Below, in pieces: positions 1 to 12,250 of a stretch of DNA of 64,000 bases. Position 1 is the first letter of the stretch. Every line of letters begins with the position of its first letter. The stretch is from Pannonibacter indicus (lineage in GTDB: Bacteria; Pseudomonadota; Alphaproteobacteria; Rhizobiales; Stappiaceae), in contig NZ_LIPT01000001.1 of NCBI RefSeq assembly GCF_001418225.1, positions 310,001-374,000 of the forward strand. The letters are read 5' to 3'. The translations under genes were made by a program, and so were the position numbers. The notes beneath the pieces are model-generated. The model was not told where the DNA came from and did not search any database. It was given only the letters and a program-made list of their open reading frames with translations.

Positions 1-69
1 TGAATGTTCCGCTCGTGGCTCTTGCCATCATGAACGCTGTGGGCTGCCTGAATTCCCCTATTTAGCTCG

Positions 70-120
70 ACGCCACCGATTCGCAAGTGTGATTCGCGAA
101 TCGTCAATGTGATTCGCGCA
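70..120. promoter_or_regulatory. Cluster of four GANTC (CcrM) sites
   Basis: GANTC pentamers begin at 78, 91, 98 and 111. The middle two form the perfect palindrome GATTCGCGAATC (91-102), and the ten-base string GTGATTCGCG is repeated 20 bp apart (89 and 109). The cluster lies downstream of dnaG, where rpoD normally follows in this order (inferred, outside the window). CcrM methylates GANTC in most alphaproteobacteria and GcrA binds methylated sites in promoters, so this may be a cell-cycle-regulated promoter. Confidence 0.4.
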
Positions 121-203
121 ATAGCCACAGTCAGAACGCAGTCTGGGGCATGAATGCGGTCCTTTGCCGGGTTAACAGCCCATCCCGAGGACTTGCCTCA
201 GGG

Positions 204-2243
204 CTAATGTGGGGACGAGGCCGCCTGATTGCCATGGCCGGGCACCATGGCCGGGCCTGCATGGCGCAGTTTTTTCGCCCGTTCAGCCAGTTCCCCCTCC
301 TCACGGGCGCATTCCTCGCGCCGGCGCGAAAGATCCTGCGTCAGGCCGCGGATGCGGTTCCAGGCCAGTTCATCAAAGGCGTGTTCGGCAGCCGCCAGTT
401 CCTGCTTCAGCTCCTGCTCCAGCGCCATCAGCTCGATCTGATCGAGGAAATGCAGGAAAGCCGCCTCGATGAAATCTTCCGGCGGCGTCGCCTTCAGCAA
501 GGGGAAGCGCTGGTAAAGGCCGGAGAAGTCACCGTGCTTCTGCGCGCCCGCTTCGTCCGCCGTCATCACCTCATGCAGGATCTTGTAAAAGCTGTCATCG
601 ACGCCTTCGGCCAGTTGCGCCGCCGTCAGGCTGTTGAAGTCCCGCGCCACGCGGCAGAGCGCATTGCGAAAGCGCGCATGCAGCGGATCGGCAAAGGGAA
701 GGCTGGCGACACGCTCAATGTGTTTGTCCAGCAGATCGGGGAATTTCACGCACATGCCGCAGACCAGCCGTTCGGTGCCGAACAGCGGCCCCTGCGGCGC
801 GGTGATGGCCTCACCGCCCGGCCCGCGCGTCAGAAGCTGCAAGGCAACAGCCGCATCACCCGGCCGCCCGCGCCCGCGTTCTCCACCCTGCCCCCAGCCC
901 TGTCTCTGGCCTTGTCTCTGGCCCTGCCCCAGCGCAGCGCTGCGCTGCCGGCGCGAATGCTCGTAGAAAAGGTTGGACAGGCGCAGGCGGAAATCCAGCT
1001 GATAGCGCTTGCGCACCCGCTCGTCGGCGATGGTGCCGGTCAGATCCTCAAAGCGCTTTTCCAGCGCGGCCTTGCGTTCGGGCGTGTCCAGATTGGCGGC
1101 GCTGATCTCCCGGTCCCATACGGCCTCGAACAAGGGCTGCGCCTTGGCGGCCTCCTCATGGAACCCGGCGATCCCGCGCGCCTTGATCAGGTCGTCCGGG
1201 TCCTGCCCGTCCGGCAGGAAGCAGAACTGGAAGGAATGGCCGCTGCGCAGCACCGGCAGGATGCGGTCAATCGCCCGGTGCGCCGCAGAAATGCCCGCAG
1301 CATCGCCGTCGAAACACACGACAGGCTCCGCCGCCAGCTTCCACAACCGCAGCACCTGATCTTCGGTGAAAGCCGTGCCAAGCGTCGCCACCACTTGACG
1401 CAGGCCCGCCTGCCACAGGGCGATGGCATCAAGATAGCCTTCCACGACAAAGGCCTGCCCGCTCTTGAACGCAGGCTCGCGTGCCCGGTGGGCGTTGAAC
1501 AGCATGACGCCCTTGTGGAAGAGCGGCGTTTCCGGCGAGTTGAGGTATTTCGGCTGGCCTTCGGGATCGAGCGTGCGCCCGCCGAAGGCGACGACCCGGC
1601 CGCGCTCGTCGTGAATGGGGATCATCAGCCGCCCGCGGAACCGGTCATAAGAGGGGCGGCCATCGTCCGGCTTGATCACCAGACCGGCCTCCACCATCAC
1701 CGGCTCCTCGACGCCCTTCTCCGCCAGGAAGCGTTTCAGGCTGTCGCGTGTGTCGGGCGCAAAGCCGAAGCGGAACTCGTTCAGCGTCTCAGCACTCAGT
1801 TGGCGGCGCTGCACATAGGCGCGGGCCGTCTGGCCGCGCGGGCCGCTGAACTCCATCTGGAAGAATTGCGCCGCCATCTCGCAGACCTCGGCAAGGCCGG
1901 CCTTCTTGCGCTCCTGCCGGGCAATCTTCGGGTCCGCCACGGGAAGGGCAACGCCGGCCTGCTCCGCCAGCCGCTCCACCGCTTCGGGAAAGCTCAGCCC
2001 CTCGGTGTCCGTCAGGAAGCGGAAATGATCGCCGGATGCACCGCAGCCGAAGCATTTGTAGCGCCCGCGCCGGTCATCCACGTGAAAGCTCGGGGATTTT
2101 TCCTGATGGAAGGGGCAGCAGGCCCAGAAGTCTCCCCGTCCCGGCTGCGTCTTGCGCCGGTCCCAGCTCACGCGCCGGCCGACGATGTCGGAAAGGCTCA
2201 GCCGTGCCTTGATCTCGTCCAGTAGCCGGTTGTCGAAACGCAT
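204..2243 (-). CDS. dnaG: DNA primase DnaG
   Basis: Synthesises the RNA primers for chromosomal replication, working with the DnaB helicase at the fork. The 679-residue product (start chosen at MRFDNRLLDE, after a run of non-conserved residues) has an N-terminal CHC2 zinc finger (CCPFH ... CFGCG, about residues 40-65), the RNA-polymerase core, and a TOPRIM fold with VEGYLDAI and the acidic DGDAAG motif around 250-330. A helical C-terminal DnaB-interacting region follows. A low-complexity GQ/RQ-rich linker (about residues 435-465) separates core and C-terminal domain and is encoded by a 12-bp DNA repeat. It lies downstream of yqeY on the same strand; rpoD would be expected next. Identification is firm. 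Confidence 0.97.
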   Translation of the reverse strand: MRFDNRLLDEIKARLSLSDIVGRRVSWDRRKTQPGRGDFWACCPFHQEKSPSFHVDDRRGRYKCFGCGASGDHFRFLTDTEGLSFPEAVERLAEQAGVALPVADPKIARQERKKAGLAEVCEMAAQFFQMEFSGPRGQTARAYVQRRQLSAETLNEFRFGFAPDTRDSLKRFLAEKGVEEPVMVEAGLVIKPDDGRPSYDRFRGRLMIPIHDERGRVVAFGGRTLDPEGQPKYLNSPETPLFHKGVMLFNAHRAREPAFKSGQAFVVEGYLDAIALWQAGLRQVVATLGTAFTEDQVLRLWKLAAEPVVCFDGDAAGISAAHRAIDRILPVLRSGHSFQFCFLPDGQDPDDLIKARGIAGFHEEAAKAQPLFEAVWDREISAANLDTPERKAALEKRFEDLTGTIADERVRKRYQLDFRLRLSNLFYEHSRRQRSAALGQGQRQGQRQGWGQGGERGRGRPGDAAVALQLLTRGPGGEAITAPQGPLFGTERLVCGMCVKFPDLLDKHIERVASLPFADPLHARFRNALCRVARDFNSLTAAQLAEGVDDSFYKILHEVMTADEAGAQKHGDFSGLYQRFPLLKATPPEDFIEAAFLHFLDQIELMALEQELKQELAAAEHAFDELAWNRIRGLTQDLSRRREECAREEGELAERAKKLRHAGPAMVPGHGNQAASSPH

Positions 2244-2440
2244 GAAACCTGTCCGGAAGCCGGGAATAGCCCGCATGGCCGGAGGCATCCGGCAATTGCG
2301 GCAAGTGGATTACATTAGCCTTGAGTGCCCCTTTGAGGGAAGCAGTGACTTAAGGCGCAGGGGCAGCGCCTGCAAGAGCCTCCCCGCAGACCGGGCCGGG
2401 CGGGCCGTCTTTACCAGACCAGAATCCGGCCCTGCGCCCC

Positions 2441-2908
2441 TCAGCTGTCCCCGGACCGGGTGCGCAGCAGATCCTTCACCAGGCAGGAGGCCTGCACGAA
2501 GTCCATCTGGCCCGGATAGCGTTCCTTGAGGGAGTTCATGCAGCGGCCGATGTCACGCAGGCCCTGCGCCTCGATATCGGCGATGGTCTCGGCACAGATG
2601 CGGCGCATTTCATCCTCGCCCATCTGCCGGGGCAGAAACTCGCGGATGATCTGGCTTTCTTCCTCTTCCTGAACCGCCAGTTCCACCTGTCCGGCCTCTT
2701 CATAGGCCTGACGGGATTCCTCGCGCTGCGCCAGCATGCGCTTCAGGAACTGGTGCACCTCTTCGTCGGTGATTCCATCGCGGCCGCAGTCACGCGCCGC
2801 CGCTTCCCGGTCCTTGATGGCAGTCAGGATGAGGCGCAGGGTGGCAGCGCGGCGTTTGTCGCCGGCCTCAAGCGCATCCTTCAAGGACGCACTGATGTCA
2901 TCGCGCAT
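2441..2908 (-). CDS. GatB/YqeY domain protein
   Basis: A 155-residue all-helical protein of the YqeY family, related to the C-terminal tRNA-binding tail domain of the GatB amidotransferase subunit. The typical start (MRDDISASLKDAL), the EEVHQFLKRM and QIIREFLPRQM segments and the normal family length are all present. Its biochemical role is not settled; a link to tRNA metabolism is inferred from the GatB relationship. It is the first gene before dnaG on the minus strand, with about 200 bp between them, and is divergent from carA, as is usual in Rhizobiales. Confidence 0.9.
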   Translation of the reverse strand: MRDDISASLKDALEAGDKRRAATLRLILTAIKDREAAARDCGRDGITDEEVHQFLKRMLAQREESRQAYEEAGQVELAVQEEEESQIIREFLPRQMGEDEMRRICAETIADIEAQGLRDIGRCMNSLKERYPGQMDFVQASCLVKDLLRTRSGDS

Positions 2909-3036
2909 GTCTTGCCCCTAATAACCACGAATATGACCGCTAAAAGACGCCCTCTTACCCGGCCATTTGCCCACATGCAATGGACCAAGCGAACAAGCCC
3001 TTGATTCAAAGCCTTTTTTATTCCCGAACACCAATA

Positions 3037-3065
3037 TTGACCTGCCGGGACGCTTCCCCTACATT
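3037..3065 (+). promoter_or_regulatory. Predicted sigma-70 promoter of carA
   Basis: TTGACC (3037-3042) and TACATT (3060-3065) are separated by exactly 17 bp. This would start transcription near 3072 and give a leader of about 90 nt before carA. Prediction from sequence only. Confidence 0.45.
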
Positions 3066-3162
3066 CCCGCGCTTGAAGCACGGGGCTAGCGCCTGGCTCG
3101 GGTTCGGCATATCCGGGCGTTCGGTGCCCATGATGTCATCAACAACACCGAGATTGCAAGAC

Positions 3163-4356
3163 ATGACGACCGCGACTGCAGACGCGTGGGCCATACCGCC
3201 TGCCACCGCACTTCTGGTGCTGTCCGATGGCACCGTGATCGAGGGCCAGGGTCTTGGGGCCGAAGGTGAGGCCGTTGCAGAAGTCTGCTTCAACACCGCC
3301 ATCACGGGCTACCAGGAAATCCTGACCGACCCCTCCTACGCCGGCCAGATCGTGACCTTCACTTTCCCGCATGTGGGCAACGTGGGCGCGAACGAGGATG
3401 ACATCGAGACACTGAACATGGCGTCTGCCTCCGGCGTGCGCGGCACAGTGCTGAAGGCCGAAGTCACCTCCCCCTCCAACTACCGCGCCGCCCGCCGCTT
3501 TGACGAGTGGCTGAAGGCACGCGGCATCATCGGCATCAGCGGCATCGACACCCGCGCCCTGACCGCCCGCATCCGCGACCTTGGCGTGCCCAATGCGGTC
3601 ATCGCCCATCATCCGGATGGCAAGTTCGACATCGGCGCGCTGAAAGCCAAGGCCGCCGCATGGCCCGGCCTCGAAGGCATGGACCTTGCCAGGGACGTGA
3701 CCAGCGGCCAGAGCCAGAGCTGGACGCAGACCCCCTGGGTCTGGGATGAAGGCTACGGCGAGCAGCAGAACAAGGAATTCAACGTCGTCGCCATCGACTA
3801 CGGCGTGAAGCGCAACATCCTGCGCCTGCTGGCCGATGCGGGCTGCAAGGTGACCGTCGTCCCGGCCGAAACTCCGGCAGACGAAATCCTTGCCATGAGC
3901 CCGGACGGGGTGTTCCTGTCCAACGGCCCCGGCGATCCGGCGGCCACCGGCACCTACTCCGTCGCCACCATTCAGGCGCTGGTCAACAAGGGGCTTCCGG
4001 TCTTCGGCATCTGCCTTGGCCACCAGATGCTGGCGCTGGCGCTCGGCGGCAAGACCATGAAGATGCATCAGGGCCATCATGGCGCGAACCATCCGGTCTT
4101 CGACCACACCACGGGCAAGGTGGAAATCACCTCCATGAACCATGGCTTTGCCGTGGACAAGGAAAGCCTGCCTGAGAACGTTGAAGAGACCCACGTCTCC
4201 CTGTTCGACGGCACCAACTGCGGCATCCGCCTCAAGGGCAAGCCCGTGTTTTCGGTGCAGTATCACCCGGAAGCCTCACCCGGCCCGCGTGACAGCCACT
4301 ACCTGTTCAAGCGCTTCACCGAGGTGATGCGCGAGGCAAAGCAGGCAAGCGCCTGA
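3163..4356 (+). CDS. carA: Carbamoyl-phosphate synthase small (glutaminase) subunit
   Basis: Hydrolyses glutamine and passes ammonia to CarB for carbamoyl phosphate, the precursor of arginine and pyrimidines. The 397-residue product has the N-terminal CPSase small-chain domain followed by a class I glutamine amidotransferase. The nucleophile is Cys284 in GICLGHQM, and the His368/Glu370 pair lies in YHPEASPGP. I chose the ATG at 3163; in-frame ATGs at 3130 and 3133 are possible but add a non-conserved leader. carB is separated by about 3.3 kb with regulators between, so the subunits are not co-transcribed. A good terminator follows. Confidence 0.97.
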   Translation: MTTATADAWAIPPATALLVLSDGTVIEGQGLGAEGEAVAEVCFNTAITGYQEILTDPSYAGQIVTFTFPHVGNVGANEDDIETLNMASASGVRGTVLKAEVTSPSNYRAARRFDEWLKARGIIGISGIDTRALTARIRDLGVPNAVIAHHPDGKFDIGALKAKAAAWPGLEGMDLARDVTSGQSQSWTQTPWVWDEGYGEQQNKEFNVVAIDYGVKRNILRLLADAGCKVTVVPAETPADEILAMSPDGVFLSNGPGDPAATGTYSVATIQALVNKGLPVFGICLGHQMLALALGGKTMKMHQGHHGANHPVFDHTTGKVEITSMNHGFAVDKESLPENVEETHVSLFDGTNCGIRLKGKPVFSVQYHPEASPGPRDSHYLFKRFTEVMREAKQASA

Positions 4357-4383
4357 TCCATCCGCACAGCAGATGAAGCAAGA

Positions 4384-4419
4384 AACACCCCGGCAAGCTG
4401 TGCTTCCGGGGTGTTTTTT
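4384..4419 (+). terminator. Intrinsic terminator of carA
   Basis: The 10-bp arms AACACCCCGG (4384-4393) and CCGGGGTGTT (4406-4415) are extended inside by AAGC/GCTT. A run of six T (4414-4419) follows, about 30 bp after the carA stop. Confidence 0.88.
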
Positions 4420-4456
4420 GGGATCCTGAGCCCTGCCAGCGGCTGCTGTCCTTTCC

Positions 4457-4496
4457 CCAAAAGAAACAGAGCCCGGCCTGCCGCCCGGGCTCTGTT
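4457..4496 (-). terminator. Intrinsic terminator of the MerR gene
   Basis: The 12-bp arms 4465-4476 and 4485-4496 (AACAGAGCCCGG / CCGGGCTCTGTT) have an 8-nt loop. Read on the minus strand they are followed by TTTCTTTT, which fits the end of the convergent MerR-family gene 28 bp away. Confidence 0.8.
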
Positions 4497-4523
4497 ATCT
4501 TTCAATTCCGGAAGGCCTGCAGC

Positions 4524-4967
4524 TCAGGACACGGCGATCAGCCGGTCGAGGGACTGCATCACATGATCTACTTCCGCCACCTGCTCCTGCAGCAGCGCGT
4601 GCTGCTCGCGCAGCATCTCCTGCTGGCTGGCGCAGATGCCGCGCAGTTCCTCCAGCTGGCTGCGGCGGGGTGTGCTGCTTTCAACAAGCTTCAGCACGCG
4701 GCGAATCTCGGTCAGGGTCAGGCCGATCTTCTTGGCCTGCAGAATGACCCGCATCCGGCCGACGTCACGGGCGGAATAGAAGCGGCGCGCGCCTTTACGC
4801 ACCGGATTGATGAGGCCCTTTTCCTCGTAGAAACGCAGGGTCCGGAGCGTCACGCCGAAATTCTCCGACATCTCGGAGATCGCGAGGAGTTTCGGCTCGC
4901 TGCCATCATCCACGACCGGACCTGCGATGTCCGGAATGACGACCATATTGGGTGCTAAGCTGTTCAT
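4524..4967 (-). CDS. MerR-family transcriptional regulator
   Basis: A 147-residue DNA-binding regulator. The MerR winged helix-turn-helix occupies about residues 28-95 (ISEMSENFGVTLRTLRFYEEKGL, then RRFYSARDVGRM), followed by a dimerisation coiled coil to the C-terminus. No cysteine cluster for metal sensing is visible in the C-terminal part, so this is not a mercury or copper sensor type. It resembles the MerR proteins that control fatty-acid or branched-chain amino-acid breakdown in proteobacteria, but no such operon adjoins it here, so the regulon is unknown. It ends at a clear terminator facing carA. Confidence 0.9.
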   Translation of the reverse strand: MNSLAPNMVVIPDIAGPVVDDGSEPKLLAISEMSENFGVTLRTLRFYEEKGLINPVRKGARRFYSARDVGRMRVILQAKKIGLTLTEIRRVLKLVESSTPRRSQLEELRGICASQQEMLREQHALLQEQVAEVDHVMQSLDRLIAVS

Positions 4968-5793
4968 CGTTTTCTAGCCTGGTGGTTGAACAGGGCGTGA
5001 CAAATGAATGCGCCAGCGCAGATCCCGGCCTCCTCCCACCTTGGAAACCCGGATCTTTGGGGCACCTTCCGCATTTCGCGTCATGAAGAGAACTCCTTTG
5101 CAAGAGAGGCTCCAAACACAACGCTCACTTACGTCACGGGCACTAATATGCCACCCATTTCACGTATACTCCTTCTCATAAGGCGCCAAATTTCAATCAC
5201 CCAGCACTTAAGTTACCCTAAATGCACAGAAACTCCTTCATAAAACAAAAAAGACTTTAGAGAAACAACTGAACATCAATCAAAAAACAAAAGAAAAACG
5301 ATAAATAAATTCATTTGAAAAATGAAATTTACATATTATCGATATATAAGAATACAAATAAACCACAAAATCAGCACAAGCAACGACGCCCAGCAAAGCC
5401 CACAGCCCGGCCGAACGCCCCCTGCAATAAATATCTAATTCTTAAGAATGTAAAATCGATATCAATTGCAGGAAGAAATCTGCACTTAACAACATTGTGC
5501 AGCGCAAACACGCAAAGCTTGCGAGGTTGAAAAATCCGGAAAGTTGATTCTCCACGTCACGCAGAAATTGGAGAGTTCCACCACATGGTCAGCCGGGGCC
5601 TTACTTTCCTGAGCTTGAATATTCAACAAGGGAACAAACTGCGCGTGTAGCTGCCTCTGAGGCACACACGTCTGCACCGGCTCTCCTCCCTTGCGTGGCT
5701 TGGCGAGCGGCAACGCATTTTTTCAATCCTGACGGGCAGCGCTGCAACTCACCCGGCACCTGCTGGCATGGCAGGCTGGTGGCATTGGGCCTG
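4968..5793. other. AT-rich non-coding gap
   Basis: 826 bp without a convincing gene between two minus-strand regulators. About 5180-5560 is strikingly AT-rich (long runs of A, little GC) compared with the rest of the window. It contains small palindromes such as TTCATTT-gaa-AAATGAA (5310-5326). Short open frames here lack ribosome sites and have compositions unlike the neighbouring proteins. It presumably contains the MerR-gene promoter. Confidence 0.6.
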
Positions 5794-6840
5794 TCAGCGG
5801 CGGGCCTCAGTCCTGCGCCATTCGCTCGGTGTCATCCCGAACCAGCGCTTGGCTGCGCGGGTAAAGTTCCCAACCGCCGAGAACCCGAGACGGAACGAAA
5901 CCTCGGAGATGGGCAGTCCCGTTGTACGCAGCAGATCGGCCGCGATGCCGCGGCGGACATCATCATGCAACTCATGGAAGGTTACTCCCTGCTCGCTCAA
6001 CCGGCGCTGCAACACCCGGCCACTGACACCGACGGCACGGGCAACACTCTCCAGAGACAGATCCTTTTCCCCCACACGCCGGGCGATTTCCTCACTGACC
6101 AGCGCGGTGATCCCCGACAGCCGCCCGCGATCCGCGAGCCGCCGCATTGCCAGTTCCACCAGGGCTTCGAAAAGCACCGGATACGCTCCCGGCAGTGGCT
6201 TGTCTGCCAGCTCAGCCGGCAGGCTGATCGCTGAATGGTTCTGATCAAACAGCACATTTGGCCCAAAACACTGCCGGTGCAGCCGCGTATCCTCAGGCTT
6301 GCCCCGTTCCAGCCGCACCGCGACATTCTTGAAGCAATCTGGCCCCGCAGCCAGAGACAGGTACATGCAGGCCAGGACGGCAATACAGTCATTGAGCTGA
6401 TCCCGCAGCACCACCCGCGGAACATGGCGCCAGATCAGCTCAAGCCGTCCGGACACCTGCCGGACCTCACAGGCCTCCAGATCAACAATTGAGGCATGCG
6501 CTTCACCAAGCACCTCGAAGAGGCGGCGCAATGTCGGGGCATAGGGCAAGGCGAGCACGAGCGCATGGGTGGGAACCACCGGTTCCATGACGGACGAGCG
6601 CAGCCCGATCAACGGATCATCCAGCAACTTCCCCGCCTGTTGCAGCAGACAGGCAACGTCACTCATCGGAAGGTAACGGTCGTAACGCCCATTTGCGGGC
6701 GGCAGCATCACACCGGCCTTGCGCGCCACCTCTTCAATCGCAAGGCCATTGCGTTCCAGGTACCGCGCAAGCGGCTCAATGATCTGCCCGGCAACTTCTG
6801 CCACTCCGGATGAAGAGCCCAACTTTCCCTCGCGCAGCAT
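5794..6840 (-). CDS. AraC-family regulator with ligand-binding domain
   Basis: A 348-residue regulator. The N-terminal two thirds (about 20-215) match the Arabinose_bd-type ligand-binding region found in OruR/ArgR-like AraC proteins. The C-terminal 100 residues have the two helix-turn-helix segments (LSLESVARAVGVSGRVLQRRL and PISEVSFRLGFSAVGNFTRAAKRWFGMTPSEWRR). The conserved FxRAFKRWFGxTPSxYR-like end is clear. The inducer is unknown and no catabolic operon lies beside it. It starts at ATG 6840, with no strong ribosome site. Confidence 0.93.
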   Translation of the reverse strand: MLREGKLGSSSGVAEVAGQIIEPLARYLERNGLAIEEVARKAGVMLPPANGRYDRYLPMSDVACLLQQAGKLLDDPLIGLRSSVMEPVVPTHALVLALPYAPTLRRLFEVLGEAHASIVDLEACEVRQVSGRLELIWRHVPRVVLRDQLNDCIAVLACMYLSLAAGPDCFKNVAVRLERGKPEDTRLHRQCFGPNVLFDQNHSAISLPAELADKPLPGAYPVLFEALVELAMRRLADRGRLSGITALVSEEIARRVGEKDLSLESVARAVGVSGRVLQRRLSEQGVTFHELHDDVRRGIAADLLRTTGLPISEVSFRLGFSAVGNFTRAAKRWFGMTPSEWRRTEARR

Positions 6841-7255
6841 GTCTATACATTCCAGAAGTGTAACAAGGGACAGAATCCTTAAATCCCAACAAGAATCTGC
6901 TCCTGAAGGGCCTCTGTATAATCACCAATGCCCTCCGGCGAGAACCTCGAAAACAAGATATCACGCCGGGCCCCATATTAACGTTATCAATTCGAAAGAA
7001 AATTAATAACGATTTTCCTAAATTGTATTTTACCTGCTGGTTACCATTCCGATACAGGCAGGGTGCAATCAAAACGTATGCAGACCGCAGAAAGATCGCA
7101 GAAATTGTACAGCCACCAGAAAAGTAGCCTCCGCCAGCCGATCCTGCGGCTGGAGCCGCAGAAATTTGCCGGACAGACGCAGCTGAGCACTTCCAGAGGC
7201 GCAACAAGTGCGCTATCCGCCTGTTAGATAATCAGCATCAATCAGGATAGCGGCG
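6841..7255. other. Intergenic region between AraC and XRE genes
   Basis: 415 bp of divergent spacer, moderately AT-rich around 6960-7040 (ATTAACGTTATCAATTC and related strings). I see no open frame with gene-like composition. It should hold promoters for both flanking regulators. Confidence 0.5.
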
Positions 7256-7546
7256 ATGAGCGGCAAGAAGACGGCAGGCATGACACCGGAGCAGTTCCGC
7301 GACTGGCGGCGCGCACTCGGCCTCAAACAGAAGGACGCCGCCGAGCGGCTGGGCCTGAAGAAGCGGATGATCCAGTATTATGAAAAGGGGAACCGCGACG
7401 GACGGCCTGTCGAAATCCCCAAATACGTCCGCCTCGCCTGCTATGCCCTGCAGGCGGGAATCGGCGATTTTGATGGCCAGAACAGCCGCGCCGCGCCGCC
7501 GCTTCCCGTACCGGAAGAAGACGGAAACGCAAAAGCGCTCGATTGA
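7256..7546 (+). CDS. Small XRE-family helix-turn-helix protein
   Basis: A 96-residue protein with one Cro/C1-type helix-turn-helix (about residues 10-60). The recognition segment includes LKQKDAAERLGLKKRMIQYYEKGNRDG, followed by the IPKYVRLACYAL helix. The C-terminal 25 residues are Pro/Ala-rich and disordered. An AGGA ribosome site stands 8 bp before the ATG. No partner toxin or phage gene is adjacent, so it is probably a stand-alone regulator. Function unknown. Confidence 0.85.
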   Translation: MSGKKTAGMTPEQFRDWRRALGLKQKDAAERLGLKKRMIQYYEKGNRDGRPVEIPKYVRLACYALQAGIGDFDGQNSRAAPPLPVPEEDGNAKALD

Positions 7547-7674
7547 CGGCGATCCGGGGTTTCATCCTTCGCCTTTATTGCCTATAAGGCGCGCTCAGCC
7601 ACCAGTGTCATTCCTCAAGGACGAGCCCAGGCGCACGCGCGACAGAGCGCGGCGGCGGGCCGATGCGAGCCACG

Positions 7675-11037
<3,363 letters not shown>

Positions 11038-11046
11038 AGCATAGTC

Positions 11047-11073
11047 TCGTGCGGGCCGTCGTGGCCCGCACGA
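11047..11073 (+). terminator. Hairpin after carB
   Basis: A perfect 11-bp stem (TCGTGCGGGCC / GGCCCGCACGA) with a 5-nt loop begins 9 bp after the carB stop. No T-run follows, so it may stabilise the 3' end or act in a Rho-aided stop. Confidence 0.45.
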
Positions 11074-11169
11074 TCAGAATGCGATCTAAGCATTAAATCT
11101 GGAGCGTTTTTCTCTTGGCCGGGAAACAGACCCCGCCGGAGGACGCATCAGGACTGAATCATCCGCACT

Positions 11170-11210
11170 CCGGCCAGACGGTGAAACGTCCGGCTGGATT
11201 GTGTTTTTTT
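11170..11210 (+). terminator. Intrinsic terminator upstream of greA
   Basis: An 11-bp stem with one mismatch (CCGGCCAGACG ... CGTCCGGCTGG) is followed by ATTGTG and seven T (11204-11210). It separates carB from greA. Confidence 0.65.
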
Positions 11211-11259
11211 GACGTTTCGTCCGCGCAAGCGGACCACTTAACCAGAAGGTCTACGGCCA

Positions 11260-11733
11260 ATGGAAAAGATCCCGATGACCGCCGCCGGCTACGCAATGCT
11301 GCAGGTGGAATTGAAGGAGCGGACGTCGGTCGAGCGGCCCCGGATCGTCGAGGCCATTTCCGAAGCGCGCGCCCACGGCGACCTGTCGGAAAACGCCGAG
11401 TACCACGCCGCCAAGGAAGCGCAGAGCCACAACGAGGGCCGCATCGCCGAGCTTGAGGACAAGCTCAGCCGCGCTGAAATCATCGACGTCTCCAAGCTCT
11501 CCGGCACCACCGTCAAGTTCGGTGCCACGGTCACCCTCATCGACGAGGACACCGAGGAAGAGAAGAAGTACATGATCGTCGGCGACGTGGAGGCAGACGT
11601 GAAGCAGGGGAAGATCTCCATCTCCTCCCCCATCGCCCGCGCCCTCATCGGCAAGACGATCGGCGACAGCGTCGAAGTCGCCGCCCCCGGCGGCGCCCGC
11701 TCCTACGAGATCGAGAACGTCCAGTTCCTCTGA
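11260..11733 (+). CDS. greA: Transcription elongation factor GreA
   Basis: Rescues backtracked RNA polymerase by stimulating cleavage of the extruded RNA 3' end. The 157-residue product has the N-terminal coiled coil with the acidic tip ([17 protein letters not shown], about residues 38-55) and the C-terminal FKBP-like domain ending [10 protein letters not shown]. Length and motifs are typical. It lies about 220 bp after carB beyond a terminator, so it should have its own promoter; TTGACG at 11209-11214 is a possible -35. Confidence 0.98.
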   Translation: MEKIPMTAAGYAMLQVELKERTSVERPRIVEAISEARAHGDLSENAEYHAAKEAQSHNEGRIAELEDKLSRAEIIDVSKLSGTTVKFGATVTLIDEDTEEEKKYMIVGDVEADVKQGKISISSPIARALIGKTIGDSVEVAAPGGARSYEIENVQFL

Positions 11734-11838
11734 TCCGTCTCTGACCGGCCCTCCTGTTCAGAGGGGCCGGTCAGAGACCCGATCAAGAGGATTGACCAAG
11801 AGACCGGACCTCCGGGCCCTCCCGCCCGGCAAGACCCG

Positions 11839-11870
11839 AATGCCCGCGCACAACGCGGGCATTTTTGTTT
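11839..11870 (+). terminator. Intrinsic terminator after greA
   Basis: The stem AATGCCCGCG / CGCGGGCATT (11839-11848, 11854-11863) with a 5-nt loop is followed by ATTTTTGTTT. A longer 17-bp hairpin without a T-run (11737-11778) directly follows the greA stop and may cooperate. Confidence 0.85.
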
Positions 11871-11950
11871 GGGGGCAAAGCAGGCCGCCTTCATGGCCGG
11901 TAGAATAAAGTAGGTTTTATCCTCCATTGGGAACTGGAAGCCGTTGCCCT

Positions 11951-12250
11951 CTATTCCCCGGACGGGTTCTGCTTCCAGTCTTCGTGTCCGTGGCGCACAC
12001 GGATGATCAAAACATCACGATTATCATCAGCGGCGTAGATGACCAGATGCGACTGGACCGGATGGACCCGGACAGGCGGACTGAGCTCAGTCCGCTCACG
12101 CGCGAGGTAAGGATTGGCAGCAATCAACTCGAAGGCGCTTTGCAGCAGAGCGTGATAGCGGGTGGCCTGCACATCGCCGAACCGCACTGCCCCTTCGATA
12201 TAGATCGCCGTGATATCATCCGCAGCCTTGCGGGTAAGCCTATATGCCAT
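11951..12250 (-). CDS. parE: ParE/RelE-superfamily toxin
   Basis: A 99-residue toxin of the ParE/RelE fold. ParE proteins usually poison DNA gyrase. The typical beginning (YRLTRKAADDITAIYIEGAVRFG), the middle LARERTEL segment and the C-terminal strand HLVIYAADDNRDVLIIRVRHG with the final basic end fit the family in length and order. It overlaps the upstream antitoxin gene by 11 bp, the usual arrangement for translational coupling. The gyrase target is known for the family, not shown here. Confidence 0.9.
   Translation of the reverse strand: MAYRLTRKAADDITAIYIEGAVRFGDVQATRYHALLQSAFELIAANPYLARERTELSPPVRVHPVQSHLVIYAADDNRDVLIIRVRHGHEDWKQNPSGE

Noticed and set aside
150-2225. A 691-codon plus-strand frame over dnaG
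   Set aside because: Antisense shadow of dnaG; no domain and typical low-information composition, against firm DnaG motifs on the minus strand.
5315-5530. Lysine- and asparagine-rich 71-codon frame in the AT-rich stretch
   Set aside because: No ribosome site, composition dictated by AT-richness, and no recognisable family.
11737-11778. Long 17-bp hairpin after greA as the main terminator
   Set aside because: No T-run follows; the hairpin at 11839-11870 has a proper tail and is the better terminator, although the first may contribute.
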